Positions 1 to 8,073 of a stretch of DNA of 64,000 bases are shown piece by piece. Made by a program: the position numbers and the translations under genes. The stretch comes from Streptomyces shenzhenensis. GTDB taxonomy: Bacteria > Actinomycetota > Actinomycetes > Streptomycetales > Streptomycetaceae. The DNA is taken from contig NZ_JAJONF010000010.1 in NCBI RefSeq assembly GCF_021462265.1, forward strand, positions 171,016-235,015, written 5' to 3'. Within the stretch, counting starts at the first letter, position 1; every line of letters starts with the position of its first letter. Below the pieces are notes generated by a model that was not told where the DNA came from, searched no databases, and saw only the letters and a list, made by a program, of their open reading frames with translations.

Positions 1-515
1 ATCGACTCCATGGAGTCGTCGACGGACAGGATGAAGCAGGCGGAGACCTGCTGGGGCTGCGGGGTGCCCACGTTGAACCACACGGGGCTGTTGAAGCTGA
101 AGATCTGGTGCAGGAGGGCGTACGCCAACTCGTGCTCGAAGATCTCGGCGTCGGCGGGCGAGGCGAAGTACTTGTGGTCCTCACCGGCCTTCCGGTACGT
201 CTTCACGATGCGGTCGATCAGCTGCCTGAGGCCGGTCTCGCGCTGCGGGGTGCCCACGGCACCGCGGAAGTACTTGCTGGTGACGATGTTGACCGCGTTC
301 ACCGACCAGAAGTCGGGGAACTCGACGCCACGCTGCTCGAAGTTGACCGAGCCGTCGCGCCAGTTGGTCATGACGACGTCACGGCGCTCCCAGCTCACCT
401 CGTCGTACGGGTGTACGCCGGGGGTGGTGTGGACGCGCTCGATACGCAGTCCCTTGCCGGCCTTGGTGGCCTTCGCGCGGGAACTCCGTGCCGGACCGCT
501 CGCCGTCTCTGTCAT
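1..515 (-). CDS. nrdJ: Vitamin B12-dependent class II ribonucleotide reductase, N-terminal part
   Basis: Only the first 171 codons are inside the window; the gene runs off the left edge. The product would be the adenosylcobalamin-dependent ribonucleotide reductase that makes deoxyribonucleotides without oxygen. Visible are the conserved N-terminal region, SFNSPVWFNVG at residues 140-150 and the VSACFIL cysteine at residue 160, all typical of actinobacterial NrdJ. The start is the ATG opening MTETASG. The upstream neighbour on the same strand is nrdR, 167 bp away, the usual nrdR-nrdJ order in Streptomyces, so NrdR probably controls both. The identity is secure even though the catalytic core is not in view. 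Confidence 0.93.
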   Translation of the reverse strand, partial: MTETASGPARSSRAKATKAGKGLRIERVHTTPGVHPYDEVSWERRDVVMTNWRDGSVNFEQRGVEFPDFWSVNAVNIVTSKYFRGAVGTPQRETGLRQLIDRIVKTYRKAGEDHKYFASPADAEIFEHELAYALLHQIFSFNSPVWFNVGTPQPQQVSACFILSVDDSMES

Positions 516-682
516 GCCGCCTCCCTGGTACGGGCTAAAACGCCCTGAAATGCCACGATGTTCCCGTGACACACTGTTCTGTGTTCGCGTCGCGGGCACC
601 TTCGGCCGCCACCCGCGACAAGTCCTGGATCGCCGTCCGACCCCCAGGAATCCGGGCCCTCCGCCCGGTTCCGGTCCGCCCG

Positions 683-1231
683 TCAGCCGGCGATGTGAAC
701 GGGGGCGGGCGCCTGTGCGGCCCCGCCTGGCCCGTGCTCTTCCTCCTGGCCCCCCACTCCCGCGTCTTCGTCGTCCGCGGGATCCTGCGCGGCCTGCCTG
801 AGCTCCGCGATCGCGGTCTCGAAGTCCTCAAGCGAGTCGAACGCCCGGTAGACCGAGGCGAACCGCAGGTAGGCGACCAGGTCGAGCTCCTGCAACGGGC
901 CGAGTATGGCCAGTCCCACGTCGTGGGTGGTCAGCTCGGCGCTTCCGGTGGCCCGCACCGCCTCCTCGACCCGCTGGCCGAGCTGGGCGAGCGCGTCCTC
1001 GGTGACAGGCCGCCCCTGGCATGCCTTGCGCACACCGTTGATGACCTTCGTACGACTGAACGGCTCGGTGACCCCGGACCGCTTGACCACCATGAGCGAG
1101 CACGTCTCCACGGTCGTGAAACGACGGGAGCAGTCCGGACACTGGCGGCGCCTGCGGATCGACGTGCCGTCGTCGGTCGTACGGCTGTCGACCACACGGC
1201 TGTCGGGGTGCCTGCAGAAGGGGCAGTGCAT
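683..1231 (-). CDS. nrdR: Transcriptional repressor NrdR (ribonucleotide reductase regulator)
   Basis: This 182-residue protein is a zinc-ribbon/ATP-cone repressor that senses ATP/dATP and shuts off ribonucleotide reductase genes. The zinc ribbon has CPFC at residues 3-6 and CPDC at 31-34, joined by the family signature DSRTTDDG. The ATP-cone follows (VVKRSGVTEPFSRTKV onward). The tail after about residue 150 is acidic and gly/gln-rich, a little longer than in short NrdR proteins. I chose ATG at 1231 because GGAG lies 4-5 nt upstream; an in-frame TTG three codons earlier has no ribosome site. It heads the operon with nrdJ and is preceded by two candidate NrdR boxes, so it is probably autoregulated. 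Confidence 0.95.
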   Translation of the reverse strand: MHCPFCRHPDSRVVDSRTTDDGTSIRRRRQCPDCSRRFTTVETCSLMVVKRSGVTEPFSRTKVINGVRKACQGRPVTEDALAQLGQRVEEAVRATGSAELTTHDVGLAILGPLQELDLVAYLRFASVYRAFDSLEDFETAIAELRQAAQDPADDEDAGVGGQEEEHGPGGAAQAPAPVHIAG

Positions 1232-1365
1232 GATCTCCAACCCTCCTCACAGCAGACTCAATAGCCTCGCTGGACCACACGGGCCCCTCGAAGCAGCCCC
1301 AAGCATAGGCGATCTCTGAGAGACCGGGGACCCGGGGGACCACAACTTGTGGGCTGCAGTAGCAA

Positions 1366-1412
1366 TCCAACCACTAGATGTGGTGATTGGCTGATACATC
1401 ACTAGGTTGCGC
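1366..1412 (-). promoter_or_regulatory. Candidate paired NrdR boxes upstream of nrdR-nrdJ
   Basis: Two related elements lie about 140-180 bp upstream of nrdR. One contains the perfect palindrome ACCAC-N5-GTGGT at 1370-1384. The other, at about 1393-1409, is in the opposite orientation and shares CAACC-N4-GATGT with the first. Paired 16-bp partly palindromic boxes upstream of nrd operons are the known NrdR target. Assignment to NrdR is an inference from position and the family rule; exact box limits are approximate. Confidence 0.6.
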
Positions 1413-1660
1413 GTGTCGCACACGTACCGCTACGGCGAATACGGAGATACGGTGAGCGCCGCACGGAGGTCACGTGCGACTCAGGCGCAGATGGGGACGG
1501 ACATCCCGGTCGGCGGCGGTCCGGATGGCACACTGGGTGCACCCACAAGGTCATCGGCCCGGCGGTGAAGAGTACAGCAATGGGCCCTTTTGCCCGCCGG
1601 GTACCGCTTGAGCCATACAGCCAGACATGAGATCACGTAGGGCAAACCGCGTTTTTTCAC

Positions 1661-1676
1661 TCGAACGTGTGTTTGG
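1661..1676 (+). promoter_or_regulatory. LexA operator (SOS box) of lexA
   Basis: The sequence TCGAACGTGTGTTTGG carries the actinobacterial/Gram-positive SOS operator pattern CGAAC-N4-GTTYG without mismatch in the two half-sites. It lies 60 bp upstream of the lexA start, the expected place for autorepression. Confidence 0.88.
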
Positions 1677-1735
1677 CGCAACCTTTCGAAAGCAACTACC
1701 GTTGTCCAGCAGGGAGACCATCGAGAGGGGCCGAC

Positions 1736-2515
1736 GTGACCACGACCGCAGACAGTGCCACCATCACCGCCCAGGACCGCTCCCAGGGCCGACTCGACCC
1801 GGTGCATGCCATGAACGAAGCCGTGAATCCCGAGGGACTCAAGCGTTCCCTGCCGGGCCGACCTCCAGGCATCCGGGCGGACAGCTCGGGCCTGACCGAT
1901 CGGCAGCGACGGGTGATCGAGGTGATCCGGGACTCGGTGCAGCGGCGCGGCTACCCGCCGTCGATGCGGGAGATCGGCCAGGCCGTCGGTCTGTCGAGCA
2001 CGTCCTCGGTGGCGCACCAGCTGATGGCTCTGGAGCGCAAGGGCTTCCTGCGCCGCGACCCGCACCGTCCGCGTGCGTACGAGGTGCGTGGCTCGGACCA
2101 GGCCGTGACCGTGCAGCCCACGGACACCGCCGGCAAGCCCGCCGCGTCGTACGTCCCGCTGGTCGGCCGGATCGCCGCCGGTGGGCCGATCCTCGCCGAG
2201 GAGTCGGTCGAGGACGTCTTCCCTCTCCCCCGGCAGCTGGTCGGTGACGGTGAGCTGTTCGTGCTCAAGGTCGTCGGCGACTCCATGATCGAGGCCGCGA
2301 TCTGCGACGGTGACTGGGTCACCGTCCGCCGCCAGCCGGTCGCCGAGAACGGTGACATCGTCGCCGCCATGCTCGACGGCGAGGCCACCGTCAAGCGCTT
2401 CAAGCGCGAGGACGGCCATGTCTGGCTCCTCCCTCACAACGCCGCCTACGAGCCGATCCCCGGCGACGACGCGACCATCCTGGGCAAGGTCGTCGCGGTG
2501 CTGCGGCGCGTGTGA
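1736..2515 (+). CDS. lexA: LexA repressor, SOS response regulator
   Basis: The 259-residue product represses DNA-damage genes and cleaves itself when stimulated by RecA filaments. A winged helix-turn-helix spans about residues 53-117 (GYPPSMREIGQAVGLSSTSSV). The S24 protease half contains the scissile Ala148-Gly149 bond (RIAAGG), the nucleophile Ser183 in GDSM and the general base Lys220 in ATVK. The start is GTG at 1736, preceded by GAGAGGGG with good spacing; an in-frame ATG farther upstream would overlap the SOS box. The N-terminal 50 residues before the HTH are the usual Streptomyces extension. It converges on a DinG helicase across a shared terminator. Confidence 0.97.
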   Translation: MTTTADSATITAQDRSQGRLDPVHAMNEAVNPEGLKRSLPGRPPGIRADSSGLTDRQRRVIEVIRDSVQRRGYPPSMREIGQAVGLSSTSSVAHQLMALERKGFLRRDPHRPRAYEVRGSDQAVTVQPTDTAGKPAASYVPLVGRIAAGGPILAEESVEDVFPLPRQLVGDGELFVLKVVGDSMIEAAICDGDWVTVRRQPVAENGDIVAAMLDGEATVKRFKREDGHVWLLPHNAAYEPIPGDDATILGKVVAVLRRV

Positions 2516-2624
2516 CGCCTGCGGCGGGCGGTCGTCTCCGCCCGCCCTCCGATCGGGCCCCGGGACCCCTGCGCCGGTTCCGGGGTCCTGCACTGTCCGG
2601 ATCGCGGCGACAGCCTGCCTGGAT

Positions 2625-2664
2625 CGCGGGCCGGCCTGACCGGCGCGGGTCAGGCCGGCCCGCG
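2625..2664. terminator. Bidirectional hairpin between lexA and dinG
   Basis: A perfect 17-bp inverted repeat (left arm 2625-2641, right arm 2648-2664) encloses a 6-nt loop, exactly between the two convergent stop codons. There is no U-tract, which is normal for Streptomyces terminators. Confidence 0.85.
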
Positions 2665-2666
2665 AA

Positions 2667-4643
2667 TCACTCCGCCTCCGCCTGCCGCGCCGCCGCGTCG
2701 ATCGCCGCCAGCGACTTGCGGACCTGGTTGCGGTCGGTGGTGTACCAGAAGTCGGGCAGTGAGGACTTGAGGTAGCCGCCGTACCGCGCGGTGGCCAGCC
2801 GCTGGTCGAGTACGGCGACCACGCCGCGGTCCCCGGAAGCGCGTACGAGCCGGCCGGCGCCCTGGGCCATCAGGAGCGCGGCGTGGGTGGCGGCGACCGC
2901 CATGAAACCGTTGCCGCCGGCGTCCTCGACGGCCTTCTGCCGGGCGCTCATCAGCGGATCGTCCGGGCGCGGGAACGGGATCTTGTCCATGACGACCAGC
3001 TGGCAGCTCGGGCCGGGGACGTCGACGCCCTGCCAGAGCGACAGCGTGCCGAAGAGGCAGGTCCTGGGATCCGCCGCGAAGTTCTTGATCAGTTCGCCGA
3101 GGGTCTCCTCGCCCTGCAGCAGTATCGGGAACTCGGGGATCCGGACGCGCAGTTCCTCCGCGGCCTGCTGGGCGGCCCGCATCGAGGAGAAGAGGCCGAG
3201 GGTGCGGCCCCCGGCGGCCTGGATCAGCTCGGTCAGTTCGTCGAGCATGTCGGCGCGGTCGCCGTCCCGTGCGGGGCGCGACAGGTGCTTGGCGACATAG
3301 AGGATGCCCTGTCGCGGATAGTCGAAGGGCGAGCCGACGTCGACGCCCTTCCACTTCGGGAAGTCGTCGCCCTCGGTGCCCTCCGGGGCGAGACCCAGGG
3401 AGGCGCCGACGCCGTTGAAATCGCCGCCGAGCTTGAGGGTCGCCGAGGTGAGCACGACCGAGCGGTCCGCGAAGAGCTTCTCCCTGAGCAGGCCGGACAC
3501 GGACATGGGGGCGACCCGGAGTGAGGCACCGAAGCGGTCGTGACGTTCGTACCAGACAACGTCGAACTCGGAGCCGTTCACGATCCGCTCCGCCACGTCG
3601 TGCACGGTCTCCACGGAGGCCAGCGCCTGCTTGCGGACCGCGTCCTCGTCCTGGACCGACTTGTCGCGGGTCGTACCGAGCGCGGAGATCACGGTGCGGG
3701 CTGCGTCCCTGAGCGCCGCAAGGGCGTAGCCGAGATCCTCCGGGATCTCCTCCAGGCGCCCCGGCAGAGCCAGCTCCATCAGCCGCTCGAAGCCCTCGGC
3801 GGCGGTCTGGAGCTGGTCGGCGGCCTTCTCGTCGACCAGCCTGGCGGCGCGCCGGACGGCACGGTTGACCTGCCCCGGGGTGAGTTCGCCGGTGGCGACG
3901 CCGGTGACCCGGGAGACCAGTTCGTGCGCCTCGTCCACGATCAGCACCTCGTGCTGCGGAAGTACCGGGGCGCCCTCGATGGCGTCGATCGCGAGCAGGG
4001 CGTGGTTGGTGACGACCACCTCGGCGAGCTTGGCGCGCTCACGGGCCATCTCTGCGAAGCACTCGGCGCCGTAGGCGCACTTGGAGGCGCCCAGGCACTC
4101 CCGGGAGGAGACCGAGATCTGGGCCCAGGCCTTGTCGGAGACGCCCGGGGTGAGGTCGTCCCGGTCGCCGTTCTCCGTCTCGTCGGCCCAGTCCCGCAGC
4201 CGCAGCAGGTCCTGACCGAGCTTGCTGGTGGGCGCGGCCGCCTCGAACTGGTCGAAGAGGCCCTCCTCCTCGTCCTGTGGCATGCCCTCGTGCAGCCGGT
4301 GCAGGCACAGGTAGTTCGACCTGCCTTTGAGCATGGCGAACTCCGGGCGCCGGCGCAGCAGCGGGTGCAGGGCGTCGACGGTGCGCGGCAGATCCCGCTC
4401 GACGAGCTGTCTCTGCAGGGCGAGGGTCGCCGTCGCCACGACGACCCTCTCCCCGTGCGCGAGCGCGGGCACCAGATAACCGAGTGACTTTCCGGTGCCG
4501 GTGCCGGCCTGGACCAGCAGATGGGATCCGTCATCGATCGCTTCGGCGACCGATTCGGCCATGGTCACCTGGCCGGGGCGCTCCGTACCGCCGACAGCTG
4601 TGACAGCGGCATGCAGGAGTTCGGGGAGTGAGGGCTTCGTCAT
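2667..4643 (-). CDS. dinG: DinG/XPD-family ATP-dependent DNA helicase
   Basis: A 658-residue superfamily 2 helicase that should unwind DNA 5' to 3' and help resolve R-loops or damaged replication intermediates. The Walker A motif AGTGTGKS is at residues 46-53 and the DEAH box at 237-240. Four cysteines at about 113, 183, 189 and 195 lie in the position of the 4Fe-4S domain of the XPD/DinG class, so it is probably an iron-sulfur helicase. C-terminal motifs (LTSATL, QGVDVPG, RLVRASGDRG) are intact. It is convergent with lexA. No SOS box was recognised just upstream, so damage control is unproven. The symbol follows family, not orthology to E. coli dinG. Confidence 0.9.
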   Translation of the reverse strand: MTKPSLPELLHAAVTAVGGTERPGQVTMAESVAEAIDDGSHLLVQAGTGTGKSLGYLVPALAHGERVVVATATLALQRQLVERDLPRTVDALHPLLRRRPEFAMLKGRSNYLCLHRLHEGMPQDEEEGLFDQFEAAAPTSKLGQDLLRLRDWADETENGDRDDLTPGVSDKAWAQISVSSRECLGASKCAYGAECFAEMARERAKLAEVVVTNHALLAIDAIEGAPVLPQHEVLIVDEAHELVSRVTGVATGELTPGQVNRAVRRAARLVDEKAADQLQTAAEGFERLMELALPGRLEEIPEDLGYALAALRDAARTVISALGTTRDKSVQDEDAVRKQALASVETVHDVAERIVNGSEFDVVWYERHDRFGASLRVAPMSVSGLLREKLFADRSVVLTSATLKLGGDFNGVGASLGLAPEGTEGDDFPKWKGVDVGSPFDYPRQGILYVAKHLSRPARDGDRADMLDELTELIQAAGGRTLGLFSSMRAAQQAAEELRVRIPEFPILLQGEETLGELIKNFAADPRTCLFGTLSLWQGVDVPGPSCQLVVMDKIPFPRPDDPLMSARQKAVEDAGGNGFMAVAATHAALLMAQGAGRLVRASGDRGVVAVLDQRLATARYGGYLKSSLPDFWYTTDRNQVRKSLAAIDAAARQAEAE

Positions 4644-4863
4644 AGCGCGACCACCCTACGACCCGGCACCGACAACCGGGCGATCAAACCGGGGACGGGG
4701 GGTGAGATCACGCCGGGGCTCCTGGGCGGACGGGCCAAGGGGGGAGGGGCAGGCCGAGGGGGACGGGCGGGCCGCCGGGCGGGCCGGTCGAAATTCTTTC
4801 GGACGGCCGGGAACTCGATCGGTCGCCGATTCGTACTACATGTGTACGCGCCATCACTCAGCG

Positions 4864-5697
4864 CTACATCAGATGACGTAGGGACCGGTCCCGGATCATG
4901 AGGGCGGCCCGTTTGCCCGGCAGGTCGACCTCAGCGGCGTAGCGGAAGCCGGCGTTGAGGAAGGCGGCCACGGAGGGGGTGTTATGAAGATCGGGTTCCG
5001 CGACGACGCGCGCACAGGCGGGGCGGTGGTCGAGTACGAGGTCGGCCACGGCTCTGAGCAGGGCGGACCCCAGTCCCCGGCCCCGGTCGGCGACATCGCC
5101 GACGAGGAGGTGGACGCCGGTGTCGTGCGGACGGGCCGGATAGTGGCGCGCGAGCGGGTCGAGGTCGGCTCGATAGATCTCCCAGTAGCTCATCGGGGTG
5201 CCGTCGAGCACGCCCAGGCACGGCACGCTCCGTCCGTCTCCCGTGAGCTGGGCACGCAGATGGTCCGCTGTCTGCGCCTGTGAGCCGGCCAGCTGCCAGA
5301 AGGCGGCCACGGCGGGGTCGTTCATCCAGCCGCTGATGATCGGCAGGTCGCGTTCGACGTGGACCGGCGTCAGGTGGAAGAGGCCGACGGGGCATTCGAC
5401 GGGGCCCCAGGTGCCGACCTGGTCGAGCAGGTCGAGCGTGCCCGGGAGGCTGAGCAGGCCGGGCGAGACGAGGGGAACGGGTCGGTCATGGGTCAGTCCT
5501 GGGGCTCGTTCGCCGGTGTCGGTCGTCTTCCCGGCGAGGGGGGCGAGAAGTTCGTCGGGCAGGCGGAGGTCCAGGGTGTCCTCACAGTCCCTGATGTCCT
5601 CGGCGGGTCCGCATCGGCCGGGGTCACCGGGGTGGCCAGAGGGTCCGGGGTGCACCGGGACGGAGCCTGTGTCGGCGCTCGCGTCGGTGGGAGGCAT
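4864..5697 (-). CDS. GNAT-family acyltransferase of siderophore biosynthesis (AlcB/IucB-like)
   Basis: The 277-residue product has a poorly conserved, proline-rich first 100 residues and then a GNAT fold. The core HVERDLPIISGWMNDPAVAAFWQLAG resembles the IucB/RhbD/MbtK group that acylates the hydroxylamine or amine of siderophore building blocks. The acetyl-CoA loop DRGRGLGSALL is at about residues 210-220, followed by NTPSVAAFLNAGFRY. ATG at 5697 is preceded by GAGAGGAG. It lies 73 bp downstream of the IucA/IucC synthetase gene and is probably cotranscribed. Acyl donor (acetyl-CoA or a longer or dicarboxylic acyl-CoA) and acceptor cannot be read from the sequence. Confidence 0.82.
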   Translation of the reverse strand: MPPTDASADTGSVPVHPGPSGHPGDPGRCGPAEDIRDCEDTLDLRLPDELLAPLAGKTTDTGERAPGLTHDRPVPLVSPGLLSLPGTLDLLDQVGTWGPVECPVGLFHLTPVHVERDLPIISGWMNDPAVAAFWQLAGSQAQTADHLRAQLTGDGRSVPCLGVLDGTPMSYWEIYRADLDPLARHYPARPHDTGVHLLVGDVADRGRGLGSALLRAVADLVLDHRPACARVVAEPDLHNTPSVAAFLNAGFRYAAEVDLPGKRAALMIRDRSLRHLM

Positions 5698-5770
5698 GGT
5701 GCGCTCCTCTCAGGAGACGAGATGGGGCATGTTCCTCGGGGCGGAGACGGTGTCGGTGGGCTCAGCAGAG

Positions 5771-7726
5771 CTACGAGTGGAGGGGGTTGGTGATGGTGAC
5801 GTAGACGGACTGGGTGTCGACGGGACCTGTGAGCTCGTCGAGGCCGCGCAGCCGGGTCAGCATGTTGGCCTTGCAGGGCAGGACGGGTGAGTCGAGCAGG
5901 CGGCCGGGCAGGGAGGTGCGCAGCCGGGCGGGTCCGGCCGCGGCGGCGACGAGGAACCGGCGGAACGCCGCGAGCAGGAGTCGCTCGTCGGCGAGCCGCT
6001 GGGAGCCGAACGCGCCGATCAGACCGAACACGTTGTTGATGCCGAGGTAGTAGGCGAAACGCTCGTCGGTGACCTCGTCGGAGACGAAGGTGTCGCTGCG
6101 CTTCCCGATGCCGGGCAGCCGGGCGTCGAGGTCCGCCCGTCGGGACTCGCGGAAGTAGTAGCCCTGGTTGTCGCGGTAGCGCCCGCCGGCGGGCCAGCCG
6201 TCGGCGTCCAGCAGGAGGAGGGTGTTCTGCTGGTGCGCCTCCAGGGCGATACCGGCCTCGCTGTCGAGCCAGAGCACCGGGCGGACGACCTGCTCCAGGT
6301 AGCGCAGGAACCACTCGGCACTGACGGCGCCGACAGGTCGGCCGGTGCGTTCGGCGAGCCGGGAGACCACCCGGGCCAGCCGGGAGCGGTAGGGGCGGGG
6401 GCTGCCGTTCGCCGCGGGGACGTCGAGGGGCCGGGGCGTGACCAGCCCGGCGACGCAGGACACGTCGTCGGCCGGGGCGAACGGATTGTGCCGGATCACC
6501 ACGTCGAGTCCGGGCACGGGCCGGCCGTCCAGGCCGTCGACAGCCAGCCAGGCGGGATCGCGGACGATGTCGAAGCCGGGGTGGACGGCCTGCCACTGTC
6601 TGGCGAGGCCGGTGCGCAGCAGGCGGTGCACCTCGACGCCGCGGTGGAGTTCCTTGCGGAGGTTCTCCCGGCGCGAGTTGGTGATGCGCAGGCCGAGCGA
6701 CAGCTTGAGCATGGCGGGCGCGCCGGTGCGGTGGACGGTGCGCACGGAGGAGGTGGGGTTCCAGGAGGCGCCGAGCGGGCCCAGGTCGCGGAGGAGTCCG
6801 GCGTCGAGGAGGGCGGCGGTCTCCGGACGGAGGGCGGCCTCGCGGGCCTGCCAGGGGTGCAGGGGCAGGGCGGCGGCGAAGCCGTCGGGCAGGGGCAGGA
6901 CGATGCCGGCCAGGCGTTCCACGAGGTGTGGCGCGGCAACGGGACGGCCTCGCTCGGTCCAGGCCGAGTCGGTGGCGAGCAGACAGGAGGCGACCGCCAT
7001 CCAGTGCAGGGGGAAGGAGCCGCGCAGCTCCGGTGAGCAGAGCCGGGCTTCGGAGTCGGTCAGGCCCTCGCGGCTCTTCGGGGTCGGGTGCAGTGGGTGT
7101 CCGAGGAGAAGTGCCTGCTCGGCGGCGAGGAAGTGGTCGGGGCCGTCGGCGGGGTGGGCGCGACGGTCCGCGATGAAGGTGACCGTGCGGCGCAGGGAGT
7201 CGGCGACCCGGGCCACGAGGTCGCCGTCGTCGGGGGCGCCCCACAGGCCGGGGGTGACGTCGGCGGCGTGGCCGGTGCCGCCCGCGGTTCGGTCGGCCGT
7301 GAGCGCGGGTGCTGTGGTCGCCTCGCGGGTGAGCAGGGCGGCGAGGGTGACCGCGTCGACGGGTGGGGCGGTGTCGGGGGCGCCGGCCAGGCGGGGCGGG
7401 CCGAAGCGGTGCCAGCCGGTCGCGGACCAGTGGCGGACCGGGGTGACCAGCGTCGTACCGCTGGCGGGCAGCGGGATGCGGAGGGTGCCGGTGGTGGGCG
7501 CGGGCAGGTTCGTCTCGCGTACCCAGCAGCGGAGCAGGTTCTCTGCGGCGGCGGCCTGCGCGGCGAGGTGCGGGTCGGGGTGTTCGAGGAGGTCTTCCGG
7601 GTCGTCGCGGGGTACCTCGGGCGGGGCGGTGCGGCCTCGCTGCGGAGGGACCGACTCGGCGAGCGGGACCGGGCGTCCCTGTGGACCTCGGTCTCCGTTG
7701 TCGTCGGGGGCGGGGGTGGCGTTCAA
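5771..7726 (-). CDS. IucA/IucC-family NRPS-independent siderophore (NIS) synthetase
   Basis: This enzyme should join a carboxylate (citrate or a derivative) to an amine through an acyl-adenylate. The NIS signature GHPLHPTPKSR is at residues 209-219, and the C-terminal ferric-reductase-like half keeps the EAHQQN motif. I placed the start at a TTG at 7726 (651 residues), preceded by GAGGAA at suitable spacing. The frame stays open far upstream, but that extension is Pro/Arg-rich and overlaps the aminotransferase gene out of frame, so I reject it. Gene order aminotransferase-synthetase-GNAT makes this a compact siderophore cluster. Which carboxylate it activates (type A, B or C) is not determinable here. 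Confidence 0.88.
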   Translation of the reverse strand: MNATPAPDDNGDRGPQGRPVPLAESVPPQRGRTAPPEVPRDDPEDLLEHPDPHLAAQAAAAENLLRCWVRETNLPAPTTGTLRIPLPASGTTLVTPVRHWSATGWHRFGPPRLAGAPDTAPPVDAVTLAALLTREATTAPALTADRTAGGTGHAADVTPGLWGAPDDGDLVARVADSLRRTVTFIADRRAHPADGPDHFLAAEQALLLGHPLHPTPKSREGLTDSEARLCSPELRGSFPLHWMAVASCLLATDSAWTERGRPVAAPHLVERLAGIVLPLPDGFAAALPLHPWQAREAALRPETAALLDAGLLRDLGPLGASWNPTSSVRTVHRTGAPAMLKLSLGLRITNSRRENLRKELHRGVEVHRLLRTGLARQWQAVHPGFDIVRDPAWLAVDGLDGRPVPGLDVVIRHNPFAPADDVSCVAGLVTPRPLDVPAANGSPRPYRSRLARVVSRLAERTGRPVGAVSAEWFLRYLEQVVRPVLWLDSEAGIALEAHQQNTLLLLDADGWPAGGRYRDNQGYYFRESRRADLDARLPGIGKRSDTFVSDEVTDERFAYYLGINNVFGLIGAFGSQRLADERLLLAAFRRFLVAAAAGPARLRTSLPGRLLDSPVLPCKANMLTRLRGLDELTGPVDTQSVYVTITNPLHS

Positions 7727-8073
7727 GGAAGTTCCTCGGGGGCTCGGGCGGTGCGGCGTTCGGCGTCGTGCCGGCGAACCGGGCTGGTCGGACGGTGAGT
7801 CGAGTGCTGGATGTCCTGACGAGAGAGGTGTGGACGATGTCGAGTTCGGTGCGTGCGGCGGTCGGAACCCTCCGGGGTCGTCGCCCGGTTGGTTCGTCCG
7901 CGGTGCGCCGGTCGGCCGGCCTGTTGTCGGCGGTTCGGCGGGCAGGCCCCGGCCGGGTCTTTCCGGCCTTCTCGGCCTTGGCCCCGGCCTTCTTGACGTT
8001 GGCCTTCCGGGTGGTCCGGGTGGCCGGTTCGGGGCGGGCGTGCCGGACGTCCGGGGCCTTCCCGGTGCGCCGG
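7727..8073. other. 347-bp spacer inside the siderophore operon
   Basis: This gap between the aminotransferase stop and the synthetase start is unusually long for an operon. On the minus strand the synthetase frame is open through it but reads as low-complexity Pro/Arg/Ser-rich sequence with no recognisable domain. The plus strand is also open but shows no convincing start or motif. It may hold a second promoter for the synthetase or an untranslated leader; I see no hairpin strong enough to name. Confidence 0.5.
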
